A DNA stretch of 64,000 nt from Bradyrhizobium cenepequi (GCF_020329485.1 NZ_JAGKJI010000014.1:62001-126000); one strand, 5' to 3'. Counted from the stretch's first letter, positions 9,171 to 18,009 are shown. Numbers and translations are program-made. The notes: generated by a model not told the origin, from the letters alone.

Positions 9171-9250
9171 AGGGTGGGCAAAGCGCAGCGTGCCCACCAT
9201 CAAGCATTCGACTCGTGGCGGTGGGCACGCTTCGCTTTGCCCACCCTACC
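9171..9250. repeat. Dispersed palindromic repeat B, copy 2
   Basis: Same layout as 4720-4801: GCAGGGTGGGCAAAGCGCAG at the left, CTTCGCTTTGCCCACCCTAC at the right, around a variable centre. It lies between convergent genes, two bases from the stop of the VOC gene. Confidence 0.85.
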
Positions 9251-9252
9251 CA

Positions 9253-10002
9253 TCATTGCATCAGTCGAAAGACAACACCACCGAGCGCAAATTCGCCGCC
9301 TGCGACATCCAGCCCCTTCTTGCTGGCGGCATCGCGGACCTTGGCGACATCGTCGACCCTGAACGTCAGCGCGCTCATGATCTCGCTTTCGCCGTTGACG
9401 AAGCGGAAGGTGCAATTCGGCAGTCGCAGCTCCGCGCCGCTGACCGGCACCTCAAGAATCCGGCCCCAATGCGCCGCGAGCGCTTGCGGCTCCGGGCTCT
9501 GCATCTCGACTTCCGTCAGCGCTTGCGTCACATCTTTTCGGATATGCTTCTGCCATTCGGGTCCGGCCGGCGGATAAGCACCCAGAACATCGTCGCTGCC
9601 ATCGGTGTGGTTGAACTCGATGAACGCGGCGCGGCAGTCGCGCGGGTGAAGCTGCACGCCGTGGTAGGGCGCATGTGTGATCACGTTTGCGGTGCGCACG
9701 CCTAACCCATTGGCATGCGCGCCGCGCGCGTCGGGATCGTCACAGCAGAAGATCGCCATGTAGCCGCCGCGGCCGCCGGTCTTCTCGATGAAGCGGCCCG
9801 CGGCCGTGCCCGGCTTGAACGGCGCCACCACTTCAAGAAGGATGGTATCGACCGGCAGCAGCGCGTTCTCCAGGCCATATTTCGCGACATTGTCGTCGCG
9901 ATAGCAGACGCTCAGGCCCATGATGTCGGCGATGTCAGAAATCACGGGCTCGAGCTGTGGTGCCACCAGGCAGATCTGGCGCAGCCTGAGATAGCCGGCC
10001 AT
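9253..10002 (-). CDS. VOC (glyoxalase-like) family protein
   Basis: 249 residues from MAGYLRLRQICLVAPQLEP; longer in-frame starts run back into the upstream crotonase gene. The N-terminal repeat has DIADIMGLSVCYRD, the middle has LEVVAPFKPGTAAGRFIEK, and the second half FIEFNHTDGSDDVLGAYPP, matching glyoxalase-like domains of the VOC superfamily. These proteins use paired beta-alpha-beta modules, usually around a metal. It begins two bases after the stop of the crotonase at 10005-10799, so the two are translationally linked. Reaction unknown. Confidence 0.78.
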   Translation of the reverse strand: MAGYLRLRQICLVAPQLEPVISDIADIMGLSVCYRDDNVAKYGLENALLPVDTILLEVVAPFKPGTAAGRFIEKTGGRGGYMAIFCCDDPDARGAHANGLGVRTANVITHAPYHGVQLHPRDCRAAFIEFNHTDGSDDVLGAYPPAGPEWQKHIRKDVTQALTEVEMQSPEPQALAAHWGRILEVPVSGAELRLPNCTFRFVNGESEIMSALTFRVDDVAKVRDAASKKGLDVAGGEFALGGVVFRLMQ

Positions 10003-10004
10003 CC

Positions 10005-10799
10005 CTACGCGCCCTTGAAGACGGGCTTGCGCTTCTCGACGAACGCCTTGGCCGCTTCCTTGTGGTCGGCGGTCTCGCTGCAGCGGGTGTGATGGATGGC
10101 CTCGCCATCGAAGCAATCCTCGAGCGACAGGTGCTCGGCATTATTGATGTTGCGCTTGATGAAGCCGAGCGCGATCGACGGCCCCTGCGCCAGCGACATC
10201 GCAAGCTCGCGCGTGGCGGCCTCGATGTCCGCATCCGGCACCACCTTGGTCACGACACCGAGCGCATGCGCCTCCTGTGCGGTGAGGACCGGCGACGTCA
10301 GATAAAGCTCGCGCGCCTTCGCGCTGCCGAGGAGCTGGGTGAGGAAATAGGTCCCGCCGTAATCGCCGGAGAAGCCGACCTTGGCGAAGGCGGTGGTGAT
10401 CTTGCAGGAGGCGCTGGCCACCCGCAGGTCGCAGGAGAGCGCGATCGACAGCCCGGCGCCGGCCGCCGCACCGTCGAGCTGCGCCACCACGGGCTTTGCC
10501 ATCTGATGCAGGACCCGCGAGACCTCCATGCCGCGACGAAGATTGGCAAGCTTGGCCTCGAACGACAGCGGTGCCCGGCCCTCCGCCATCGACTTCACGT
10601 CGCCGCCGACGCAGAAGGTGCCGCCGGCGCCCTTGATCAGCACCGCGCGCACCTCGTGATCCTCGGCCGCCCGCCGCGCCGCCTCGACCAGGCCGCGCGT
10701 CATGTCCGGGTTCAGCGCATTGCGCCGCTCCGGCCGGTTCATGGTGATGGTGAGCAGGCCGTTGTCGAGGCTTTGCAGGACGATGCTGTTTTCAGTCAT
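10005..10799 (-). CDS. Enoyl-CoA hydratase-related protein
   Basis: 264 residues from MTENSIVLQSLDNGLLTITMNRPERRNAL, preferred over an upstream in-frame start that overlaps the ABC gene. Crotonase landmarks: GGTFCVGGDVKSM and AQLDGAAAGAGLSIALSCDLRVA for the oxyanion hole, then FAKVGFSGDYGGTYFLTQLLG. At the first catalytic Glu position the sequence reads VGFSGD, so classical hydratase chemistry is not assured. It sits between the ABC binding-protein gene and the VOC gene, all on the minus strand and probably one operon. Confidence 0.88.
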   Translation of the reverse strand: MTENSIVLQSLDNGLLTITMNRPERRNALNPDMTRGLVEAARRAAEDHEVRAVLIKGAGGTFCVGGDVKSMAEGRAPLSFEAKLANLRRGMEVSRVLHQMAKPVVAQLDGAAAGAGLSIALSCDLRVASASCKITTAFAKVGFSGDYGGTYFLTQLLGSAKARELYLTSPVLTAQEAHALGVVTKVVPDADIEAATRELAMSLAQGPSIALGFIKRNINNAEHLSLEDCFDGEAIHHTRCSETADHKEAAKAFVEKRKPVFKGA

Positions 10800-10830
10800 G
10801 GGCTTGGCTTTCTTGGTTGTTATCTTTGCG

Positions 10831-12039
10831 TCACTTCTTAACCAGCGGGCAGCGCGAGTTCTCCAGCGGCTGGAACGCCTCGTTGCCCGGAACGGTTGCG
10901 AGCAGTTTGTAGTCATCCCAGCGTCCCTTCGACTCGGACGGCTTCTTGACCTCGAACAGGTACATGTCGTGCACCATGCGGCCGTCCTCGCGGATCCTGC
11001 CGTTCTTGGCGAACATGTCGTTGATCGGGGTCTCCTTCATCACCTTCATGACAGCCGCGGCGTCGGTGGTGCCCGCGGCCTTCACCGCTTTCAGGTAATG
11101 CGTCACGGAGGAGTAGACGCCGGCCTGCGCGGAAGTCGGCACGCGCTTGGTGCGCTCCATGAAGCGCGTGGTGAATGCGCGGGTGTCGTCGTTCAGGTCC
11201 CAGTAGAAGGCTTCGGCGAGCAGCAACCCCTGCGCGGTGTCGAGCCCGACGCTGTCGATGTCGGTGACGAAGGCGAGCAGCGGCGAGAGTTTCTGGCCAC
11301 TCTTGGTCAGGCCGAATTCGGCCGCCTGCTTGATCGCGTTGATGGTGTCGCCGCCGGCATTGGCAAGCCCGATCACCTTGGCCTTCGAGGCCTGCGCCTG
11401 CAACAGGAAGGACGAGAAGTCCGAGGTATTGATCGGGTGACGCACACTGCCCAGCACCTTGCCGCCGGTCTTGGCCACGACATTGGACGTGTCCTTCTCG
11501 AGATCCTGCCCGAAGGCGTAGTCGGCGGTCAGAAAGAACCAAGTGTCGAGGCCGGACTTCACCGCTGCCAGCCCCGTCACATTGGCCTGCGCGAAGGTGT
11601 CGAACACGTAATGCACCGTATAGGGCCCGCAGGCTTCGTTGGTGAGGCGAATCGAACCGGGGCCGTTGAACATGATGATCTTGCCCCGCGCCTTGGCGAT
11701 CTCGCTTGCGGCGAGCGCAGTGGCGGAAGCCGCGACGTCGAAGATCATCTCGACGCCCTGATTGTCGATCATGTCGCGCGCGATGTTGGCGGCAAGGTCC
11801 GCCTTGTTGAGATGGTCGCCGACCACGACCTCGACCTTGCGGCCGAGCACCTCGCCGCCGAAATCCTCCACCGCCATCTTGGCGGCGGTTTCGCTGCCGG
11901 AACCGGTGATGTCGGCATAGAGGCTCGACATATCGAGGATGCCGCCAATCTTGAGCGGCAGCGGTTTGCCCTGCGCCAGCGCCGCGGTACTTGAGACCGC
12001 CAGTATGCAGGCGAATGCGCCCGCCAGAATTCGTTTCAT
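10831..12039 (-). CDS. ABC transporter substrate-binding protein, branched-chain amino acid type
   Basis: 402 residues starting at MKRILAGAFACILAVSSTAA, a signal peptide cleaved near ALAQG; GGAGGGCTTC precedes the ATG. The mature N-terminus LKIGGILDMSSLYADITG followed by AAKMAVEDFGGEVLGRKVEVV is typical of Livk-type periplasmic ligand-binding proteins (Periplasmic_6). No permease or ATPase genes are in the window, so it either works with distant components or serves as a scavenging receptor. Its place upstream of a crotonase and VOC gene suggests the ligand is a carboxylate catabolised by that cluster. Confidence 0.88.
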   Translation of the reverse strand: MKRILAGAFACILAVSSTAALAQGKPLPLKIGGILDMSSLYADITGSGSETAAKMAVEDFGGEVLGRKVEVVVGDHLNKADLAANIARDMIDNQGVEMIFDVAASATALAASEIAKARGKIIMFNGPGSIRLTNEACGPYTVHYVFDTFAQANVTGLAAVKSGLDTWFFLTADYAFGQDLEKDTSNVVAKTGGKVLGSVRHPINTSDFSSFLLQAQASKAKVIGLANAGGDTINAIKQAAEFGLTKSGQKLSPLLAFVTDIDSVGLDTAQGLLLAEAFYWDLNDDTRAFTTRFMERTKRVPTSAQAGVYSSVTHYLKAVKAAGTTDAAAVMKVMKETPINDMFAKNGRIREDGRMVHDMYLFEVKKPSESKGRWDDYKLLATVPGNEAFQPLENSRCPLVKK

Positions 12040-12565
12040 GAAGCCCTCCCGATTCATCAGCCACATTGACTGCGGTCTACCATTTTGCGGCGCGATCATG
12101 CAGCATGGGATTGATGGCAGCAAGCCGCGGCAACACATGAATTCGTTGGCGGATTTCCGTTAAGCGGAATGATCTTCGGTGTTGTCGGCCGCGGGATAAA
12201 CTTCGATGTCCATCGAAGTTTGTAGAGACTGCGAATCGCGCGAAGACCAAACCACGCTTCTACGGTGAGCCACCGCCCGCTCGGCAGCGGCTCGCAATCG
12301 GGTCCTCAGGCGCCCCCGAGCAGGCCATGATCAAAAGCCCCTGCCCGGGCGCCGATTTCGATCGCCTCCCTGTGGCCGCCATCTTCTCGCCAAGTTCCCG
12401 CCCGTTCCCATAGCTCACGATAAATATTGATGAATCCGGCAATCCGTGTTGCTCGCGAGACACGCCGCACAGTAAAGCCACGCTGCGCGTACCGCTTTTG
12501 TTGCGGTTGCGAGCGGGCTGGGGGTACGGTCATCAACAACATTCGGTAGCCTTCGAGGAGGAGCC
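12040..12565. other. Intergenic region between divergent genes, no gene seen
   Basis: 526 bases separate the binding-protein gene from the hydrolase-like gene. Open frames here (such as 12260-12481 minus) have no Shine-Dalgarno site and no protein-like composition. Promoters for both flanking genes must lie here, but I could not pick a convincing pair of boxes. Confidence 0.5.
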
Positions 12566-13297
12566 ATGAACGCATATCGCGGCCACACCGGACAGGTCGG
12601 CCGGCATTTGTTTCCGCGGCTGCGAGCCATCGCGACCGCGCTGTTGCTAGTGCTGCCGATCGCCGCAAGCCCGGCGCAGGCTGCGACAGAGTCGGCAGCC
12701 GCTCGGGGGTCCACCGCCCACGTCTATCTGCTGCGAGGGGTCCTGAACATCTTCTCGCTGGGACTGGATGAGATTGCCGCGAAACTCCAAGCGCAGGGCA
12801 TGCGGGTGACCATCACCAACTATGTTTTCTGGTCGTCACTCGCCGACGAGGCCGCGGCCGAATACCGGAGCGGCAAGATCAAGACCGTCATTCTGGTCGG
12901 GCACTCCTCGGGCGCGACCTCCCTGCCCGATATGGTCGCTAGGCTGGACCAGCTCGGCGTTCCCGTGAAGCTCGCCATCGGGCTCGATTCGGTGTTCCAC
13001 ACCAGCCTTTCCGGACGTGTCGGACGATATATCAATTTCTATGTCGCCAACGGCGCCGGCACGCCGGTCGACAGGGCCAGGGGATTGCAGGGCAAGCTGG
13101 AGAACGTCAATGTGCAGAGCGTGCCGGGCGTCGGGCACCTGACGATCGATAAGAGCCAGATCATGCAGCAGAAGGTGATCGCCGAGATTGACGCCGTGGT
13201 CTTCGGCCGGCCGGCGCCGGCTACGGTGCGGCGGCCGCCGGGCGAGGCAAGCCCCGCCAGATCTCGCTCGGCTGGCGCGGCGGCGGCCCGCAATTAG
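12566..13297 (+). CDS. Exported alpha/beta-hydrolase-like protein, paralogue 1
   Basis: 243 residues with GAGGAGGAGCC before the ATG. After a basic start comes a signal peptide (ATALLLVLPIAASPAQA). The mature part reads AHVYLLRGVLNIFSLGLDEIA, then VILVGHSSGATSLPDM, where GHSSG is a nucleophile elbow, and VPGVGHLTIDK with a candidate catalytic His. This is the layout of a small lipase-like alpha/beta fold. The gene at 13550 has the same order of motifs (YLFRGAMGPIFSRGMD, LIGHSMGG, THINIDK), so the two are tandem paralogues. Substrate unknown; periplasmic location inferred. Confidence 0.72.
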   Translation: MNAYRGHTGQVGRHLFPRLRAIATALLLVLPIAASPAQAATESAAARGSTAHVYLLRGVLNIFSLGLDEIAAKLQAQGMRVTITNYVFWSSLADEAAAEYRSGKIKTVILVGHSSGATSLPDMVARLDQLGVPVKLAIGLDSVFHTSLSGRVGRYINFYVANGAGTPVDRARGLQGKLENVNVQSVPGVGHLTIDKSQIMQQKVIAEIDAVVFGRPAPATVRRPPGEASPARSRSAGAAAARN

Positions 13298-13298
13298 A

Positions 13299-13395
13299 AT
13301 ATGATCCGGAAAAGTGGAGACCGGCTTTTCCCTCGCGACAAACGCGAAACGTTTGCAGCGAGATCATGCTCAAGAGCGGGATGACAATCATCTCG
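13299..13395. repeat. Dispersed palindromic repeat A, copy 2 (reverse orientation)
   Basis: Reads ATGATCCGGAAAAGTGGAGA, then GGCTTTTCCCTCGCGACAAA and a degenerate CGCGAAACGTTTGCAGCGAG, ATCATGCTCAA. This is the reverse of copy 1. It begins one base after the stop of the upstream hydrolase gene. Confidence 0.8.
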
Positions 13396-13549
13396 CCTGG
13401 ACTAGCCGCGTGTCTACTTGTTGCGGCGCGCAGGTTGCGCCGCAATTCCGCCAATTCCTGAGCGATAGTTCATCCTGAACGCGGGCAAGTGGCCTGCCGG
13501 CGATTGAGGGCCGGCGTATCTGCGCGCCGAAATCACAGGCGGAGAGCGC

Positions 13550-14584
13550 ATGATCAATCCGAAACCGGTTATGGCCATTGTGTTCGGGGCGATGCTTGTC
13601 GCCTGCGTCTGGTCAGCCAGTTGCAATTCCACACTCGCCGCTCCGGCCGCAAAACAGAACAATACCCCTGCTGCAGTGGCGGCACCGCCGCCGCCCGCCC
13701 CGGAGGAGCCCGCGCCGACGCCACGGGTGCGCGCCTATCTTTTCCGCGGCGCCATGGGCCCGATTTTTTCGCGCGGGATGGATCGATTGACCAGCCGCCT
13801 CCAGGAGGTCGGCGTGCAGGCCGACGTTAACGAGTTCACCATCTGCCGGGTCATCGCCGCCAGGGCCATCCGCGAATACAAGGAGGATCCGCTTCCGATC
13901 GTCCTGATCGGGCACTCGATGGGCGGGCTTTGCTCGGTGATATTCGCGGAAGTGCTGCGTGATGAAAACATCCCGGTCAGCCTGATCGTCACCATCGATC
14001 CGGCGCACGCAACCGGGAACGTGCCGCTCAATGTCGAGCGCTTCATCAATATCTTCCTCTCCGATAGCGTGCTGGGCGGCGGCGATGTCGTCGCCGAGCC
14101 GGGCTATCAGGGGCACTATGCAAGCTTCGACCTGAAGGACCACAAGGAAGTCACCCACATCAATATCGACAAGATGGACACCATCCACGACCAGTTGGTG
14201 AACGCGATCGTGCAACTCGGGACGACACCGATGGAGATCAAGGGCGAGACCGCACCGCTGCGCTATGTCGTTCCATCGGATGCGCCGCTCGAACTGTGGG
14301 ACAGCGGCATTCCGCAATCGGCGCGCGCAGGCGACACCTTGCAGGGTCTCGCGACGGCGAACCACGTGCCGCTGTGGTCGCTCACCCAGGCCAATCAGCT
14401 CTCCGATAACGCGCCACTGACCGCCGGCCAGCGCATTGTCATTCCGCGTCACCTCATGCCGGTCGCACAGCCGCCCGCAACGACGGCAACCGCGGCGGAA
14501 GCACCGAAACGATCGACGCCTCCCGCTTCCCGCTCTTCGCGCGGAGGGACTTCGGGTCAGCGATCGCCTCCGAAAACGCCGTGA
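13550..14584 (+). CDS. Exported alpha/beta-hydrolase-like protein with C-terminal LysM, paralogue 2
   Basis: 344 residues; GGCGGAGAG precedes the ATG. The N-terminus could be a lipoprotein signal (LVAC, residues 16-19) or be cleaved after STLAA. A Pro-rich linker leads to the hydrolase core: RVRAYLFRGAMGPIFSRGMD, nucleophile elbow LIGHSMGGLCSV, and a late HINIDKMD. Residues of about 245-300 form a LysM module (ARAGDTLQGLATANHVPLWS, GQRIVIPRHLMP), implying binding to peptidoglycan or another glycan. The paralogue at 12566 lacks LysM. Function is likely an envelope-associated esterase or structural relative; not proven. Confidence 0.75.
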   Translation: MINPKPVMAIVFGAMLVACVWSASCNSTLAAPAAKQNNTPAAVAAPPPPAPEEPAPTPRVRAYLFRGAMGPIFSRGMDRLTSRLQEVGVQADVNEFTICRVIAARAIREYKEDPLPIVLIGHSMGGLCSVIFAEVLRDENIPVSLIVTIDPAHATGNVPLNVERFINIFLSDSVLGGGDVVAEPGYQGHYASFDLKDHKEVTHINIDKMDTIHDQLVNAIVQLGTTPMEIKGETAPLRYVVPSDAPLELWDSGIPQSARAGDTLQGLATANHVPLWSLTQANQLSDNAPLTAGQRIVIPRHLMPVAQPPATTATAAEAPKRSTPPASRSSRGGTSGQRSPPKTP

Positions 14585-14603
14585 CCGAATATCTGCGCAG
14601 AGA

Positions 14604-15230
14604 CTAACCGGCGGGCAGGAACGGGATCAGCATCGGAACGCGCCGGCGATAGGATCCATATTCCTCCGCGCCGAGTTCGGCGCTGAGGAACACCTCCTCC
14701 ATGCGGGCCTTCTGCGCCATGCCGAGCGAGATCAGCACCGCGCCGAGGATCGCCGTTACCGTCCCGACCGCAATGCCTGTGGCCAGCATTCCCGCGATCA
14801 GGCCGGTATAGATCGGATGGCGCACGAGGCCATACGGCCCGGTGTCGATGACGTGGTGGCCTTCCTTGTGCGTGATCGCATTCGACCAGAAGCGTCCGAG
14901 ATGGATTCGCGCCCACCATGTGAAGGAGATTCCAGCGAGCGTCAGGATCGCCATCACATAGATGCCGAAGCTGCCAAACTGCCATAACGGCGTTTCCCCC
15001 AAGGCCCTTCCGGTCCATGGCAGGAACAGGATCGCGCCCAGGAGAATGGGGATGCGGTACTTCAGCGAGTCCGTGGTCATGACGTGCTTCTTGGTCTGGC
15101 CGGACCAGAGCGACGCCGCCACCCAGCTGATGACCCATAGAATCCAGATGATGGCGAGCAATTGCGTGGGCCAGGTGGCGGTCCACCCGCTCCAGACAAA
15201 CGCGAACCATTGACCAGAATCTTGCTGCAT
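14604..15230 (-). CDS. Isoprenylcysteine carboxyl methyltransferase-like membrane protein
   Basis: 208 residues with four to five membrane helices. The C-terminal half carries the ICMT/PEMT signature: GHHVIDTGPYGLVRHPIYTG, then a hydrophobic helix and ARMEEVFLSAELGAEEYGSY. Proteins with this fold use S-adenosylmethionine to methylate lipid or prenyl substrates at the membrane. It follows the epimerase gene by 26 bases on the same strand, so a membrane-lipid substrate is plausible. The exact acceptor is unknown. Confidence 0.82.
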   Translation of the reverse strand: MQQDSGQWFAFVWSGWTATWPTQLLAIIWILWVISWVAASLWSGQTKKHVMTTDSLKYRIPILLGAILFLPWTGRALGETPLWQFGSFGIYVMAILTLAGISFTWWARIHLGRFWSNAITHKEGHHVIDTGPYGLVRHPIYTGLIAGMLATGIAVGTVTAILGAVLISLGMAQKARMEEVFLSAELGAEEYGSYRRRVPMLIPFLPAG

Positions 15231-15256
15231 ATTGCGACCGTATCAGGCGGGTTGGA

Positions 15257-16306
15257 TCAGACGCCAAACCGGCGCGTGGTATTGAACGACTGGGCCCCCG
15301 GGCTCGACACCGGTTCCCATTCCGGCTGATTTTGACCGGAGCCGAGCAGATGCGCAATGGTCTCGCGAAGCACGGGCTCGACGGGCCCGGGTGCGTAGCC
15401 GAGTTCACGCTGCGCCTTTTCGATCGACAGCGCCTCTGCCCGCCGCGCGATCCGCACGCCTTCGGCCGTACCAGACGGCGGGCGGCGGGTGACATAATCG
15501 GCAACGAACTCCAGGATACCGGCGGTCACCTCGGCAAGGCGGCCATTCATCGCAAGCCGCGGCGTGCGCCGGCCCCTGACGTCTCCCACGATCCGAAGCA
15601 CCTCTTTCAGCGCGATGCTTTCGCCGCCGAGAATGTAGCGATGGCCGAACCGCCCGCGTTCCATGGCAAGGATCAGCCCTGCCGCGACGTCGCGCACGTC
15701 AACCAAGTTCACGACGAAATCCAGATAGAGCTGCACGCGCTGGTTCAGGAAAAGCCGGAGCATTTCCGTCGGCGGCGTGAAATTGTGGTCGTGGGTTCCG
15801 ATCGGCATCGTGGGGCAGCCGATGACAACCGGATATCCAGATGCCGCCTCCTGCATCGCATAGCGTTCGGCGAGCATTTTGGAGCGCGTGTAGGGCCCCG
15901 GCATGTCGTCGGGCAATAGCGCGTCGTCAGTCAGGCGCTCGTCCGATCGCGAAGCACGGAACAGAATGGATTCCGTCGAACAGTGCAGGAGCCGCTTCAC
16001 GCCGCGCTTGCGCGCGGTCCCGATCACGACCTCGGTGCCGCCGCAGTTGACGTCGTGAAAATCGGCTTTCCGTCGCAGCCACATCCCGGGCAGACCGGCA
16101 AGGTGATACACTTCATCGACACCGTCGATGGCGCTGTCCACGAGGCTCCGATCGAGCACCGAACCTTTGATATATTCAACCTTCGGCAACGCCCGGGATG
16201 GCGGCTGCAGATCGAGCACGCGCACATCGCGGCCTTTCGCGACCAGCGCCGAAACGAGGTGCTTGCCAATGAAACCGTTACCGCCCGTAACCAGGATTCG
16301 TGTCAT
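15257..16306 (-). CDS. NAD-dependent epimerase/dehydratase family protein, HpnA-like
   Basis: 349 residues from MTRILVTGGNGFIGKHLVSA; upstream in-frame extensions overlap the Mpo1-like gene. Extended SDR features: TGGNGFIG cofactor motif, DEVYHLAGL, LLHCSTESILF for the catalytic Ser/Thr, and PYTRSKMLAE with Tyr-x-x-x-Lys. The layout is closest to hopanoid-associated sugar epimerases and dihydroflavonol-reductase-like proteins. It sits in a probable three-gene operon between an Mpo1-like protein and an ICMT-like protein, which favours a lipid or sterol/hopanoid-type substrate. That is inference from context. Confidence 0.82.
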   Translation of the reverse strand: MTRILVTGGNGFIGKHLVSALVAKGRDVRVLDLQPPSRALPKVEYIKGSVLDRSLVDSAIDGVDEVYHLAGLPGMWLRRKADFHDVNCGGTEVVIGTARKRGVKRLLHCSTESILFRASRSDERLTDDALLPDDMPGPYTRSKMLAERYAMQEAASGYPVVIGCPTMPIGTHDHNFTPPTEMLRLFLNQRVQLYLDFVVNLVDVRDVAAGLILAMERGRFGHRYILGGESIALKEVLRIVGDVRGRRTPRLAMNGRLAEVTAGILEFVADYVTRRPPSGTAEGVRIARRAEALSIEKAQRELGYAPGPVEPVLRETIAHLLGSGQNQPEWEPVSSPGAQSFNTTRRFGV

Positions 16307-16332
16307 GCGGTGAGATGCAGTACGGGCTGGAG

Positions 16333-16851
16333 CTACTGGGAATATGACAGGGAATCTTGCGGAGGCTGGATAATGATCGCGAGATCGCGCCGAAAGCCCA
16401 GTGCGATGAACAGTTTCGCCATCACGAACATCGGTCCGAGCAGCAGATGAGTGGGGTGATCGGCCATCGAGGGTTTCCTGCGTTCGAACACCTGGTGTCC
16501 GATGGTCTGGCATGCGACCCCCACGACAATGAGGACCGCCGTAAGCGACCACATGCCGGTGGTGGTCACGTGGCTGACGATCCAGGAGGCCGCCGAGAGC
16601 AGGGCGACCGCCCCGCAGAAGATTCCGGCGCCGAGCGCGAGATCGAGCAGAAACCAATAGAACAGCACTGGCAGCACGGCGATGACAGCCGCGTTGACCT
16701 CAACTCCGAACAGGCTGAAGGACAAAAGGCTGAGCGGGAGAATGGCCGCCAGGAACAGGAACACGATGCCGAACACATGCATCGCGCAATTCCAGGGATC
16801 ACGATGATATTCGACGTAATCGGTCAACTGCCGCCGAAAATACGAGTTCAT
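16333..16851 (-). CDS. Mpo1/DUF962 family membrane protein
   Basis: 172 residues, four predicted membrane helices. Conserved family features: YVEYHRDPWNCAMHVFGI near the N-terminus, and GHQVFERRKPSMADHPTHLL after the third helix, whose His residues are the likely iron ligands. Yeast Mpo1 is an Fe(II)-dependent dioxygenase that alpha-oxidises 2-hydroxy fatty acids; bacterial members are mostly uncharacterised. It is the first gene of a minus-strand trio with the epimerase-like and ICMT-like genes, 26 bases upstream of the former. Confidence 0.82.
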   Translation of the reverse strand: MNSYFRRQLTDYVEYHRDPWNCAMHVFGIVFLFLAAILPLSLLSFSLFGVEVNAAVIAVLPVLFYWFLLDLALGAGIFCGAVALLSAASWIVSHVTTTGMWSLTAVLIVVGVACQTIGHQVFERRKPSMADHPTHLLLGPMFVMAKLFIALGFRRDLAIIIQPPQDSLSYSQ

Positions 16852-17075
16852 GCAGCACTTATCTTTCCTGTTGTGCCGGGACGCGCGGCAAGACTGGCTT
16901 GCGCGAAACCCAGCGCTCCGGCTTCATTGCTGGCCCCCGCCGACAGGGTGCTACTTACGCTCGCAATCAGCCTCAAGTCAAAATGCCCCCGGGGATGACA
17001 GGTCCCGCACATCGGCCGCGGCCCCACCTCGTTACGGAAAATCATGTCCTAATTCAGTCGGCTGGCAGCGACGTC

Positions 17076-17870
17076 ATGACACGGGCCTACAAAGTGACAG
17101 CGCATCACGCGAAATTTTGTGCACAAATGTTGCCATTCTGCCTCATGCTCGCGGTGGCCACCGAGTCCGCCCGAGCGGCGGGATGCGCTTTCGAGCCCCA
17201 AGGCGAGGGGCGGGTCGCATCTGTAACCGACGCACGCAGCTTTCGTCTCGAGGACGGACGCGAGATCCGCCTCGCCGGCATCGAGATTGCCGACCGGCAG
17301 AGAGGGGCGGCGGCGCTGGCTGCGCTGGTCATGGGACGCGACGTCTCGCTGCAGGGCGAGGAGGACACGCCGGACCGCTATGGCCGCCAGGTAGCTTTCG
17401 CCTTTGTCTCGGGTTCTGACACTCCCGTGCAAAGCGAACTGTTGAGGCAGGGGCAGGCGATGGTATCGCCCGAGGTGTCGAACCGGGATTGCGCCACGCT
17501 GCTGCTCGCCGCCGAGGCCGAGGCAAGGCAGGCCAAACGAGGAACATGGGCCGACGCCTCGGCCATAAAAAACGCGGAAAGTCCGGGCGATATTTTGGCG
17601 GGGATCGGGCACTTTGCGGTGGTCGAGGGAAAGGTCTTATCCGTCCGTCAGGCGGGGGCAACCACCTACCTCAACTTTGGCCGGAACTGGACACGGGACT
17701 TTGCTGTGACTATTTCAAAACGCATGATCCCTGCGCTCGAGGGGGCTGGGCTCGCGCCTAAGTCCCTCGAGAATCGACGGATTCGCGTCCGCGGCTGGGT
17801 CGAAGCGCGCAACGGGCCACGAATTGAACTGCTCCGGGTCGGGCAGTTGGAAGTGCTCGGCGGGAACTAG
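17076..17870 (+). CDS. Exported staphylococcal-nuclease-like protein
   Basis: 264 residues from the ATG at 17076, which gives a signal peptide (FCLMLAVATESARAAG); the longer frame from 16899 lacks coding character. The SNase core has RVASVTDARSFRLEDGREIR, LAGIEIAD and DTPDRYGRQVAFAF, followed by VQSELLRQGQAMVSPEV. In classical thermonucleases the stretch after RLAGI ends in a catalytic Glu; here it reads EIAD. The DRYGR Arg is kept. The C-terminal domain (FAVVEGKVLSVRQAGATTYL) is an OB-like extension common in rhizobial homologues. Nuclease activity is uncertain; it could be a binding protein. Confidence 0.75.
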   Translation: MTRAYKVTAHHAKFCAQMLPFCLMLAVATESARAAGCAFEPQGEGRVASVTDARSFRLEDGREIRLAGIEIADRQRGAAALAALVMGRDVSLQGEEDTPDRYGRQVAFAFVSGSDTPVQSELLRQGQAMVSPEVSNRDCATLLLAAEAEARQAKRGTWADASAIKNAESPGDILAGIGHFAVVEGKVLSVRQAGATTYLNFGRNWTRDFAVTISKRMIPALEGAGLAPKSLENRRIRVRGWVEARNGPRIELLRVGQLEVLGGN

Positions 17871-18005
17871 GACATGAAAAGGGGAAACGATTCTCCGAAA
17901 AGATCGTGCTCAAACAAGCAGATGAGAGCATGATCGGGGACGCGGAAGCCCGTTCTTCCAAGAGATCGTGCGCAAACAGGGATGAGATCATGATCCGGCC
18001 GGTCG
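17871..18005. repeat. Degenerate copies of repeat A
   Basis: Two diverged tandem segments resemble parts of repeat A: AAAAGGGGAAACGATTCTCC with GATCGTGCTCAAACAAGCAG, and CCAAGAGATCGTGCGCAAAC with GATGAGATCATGATCCGG. They fill the gap between the SNase-like and M48 genes. Confidence 0.45.
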
Positions 18006-18009
18006 GACC

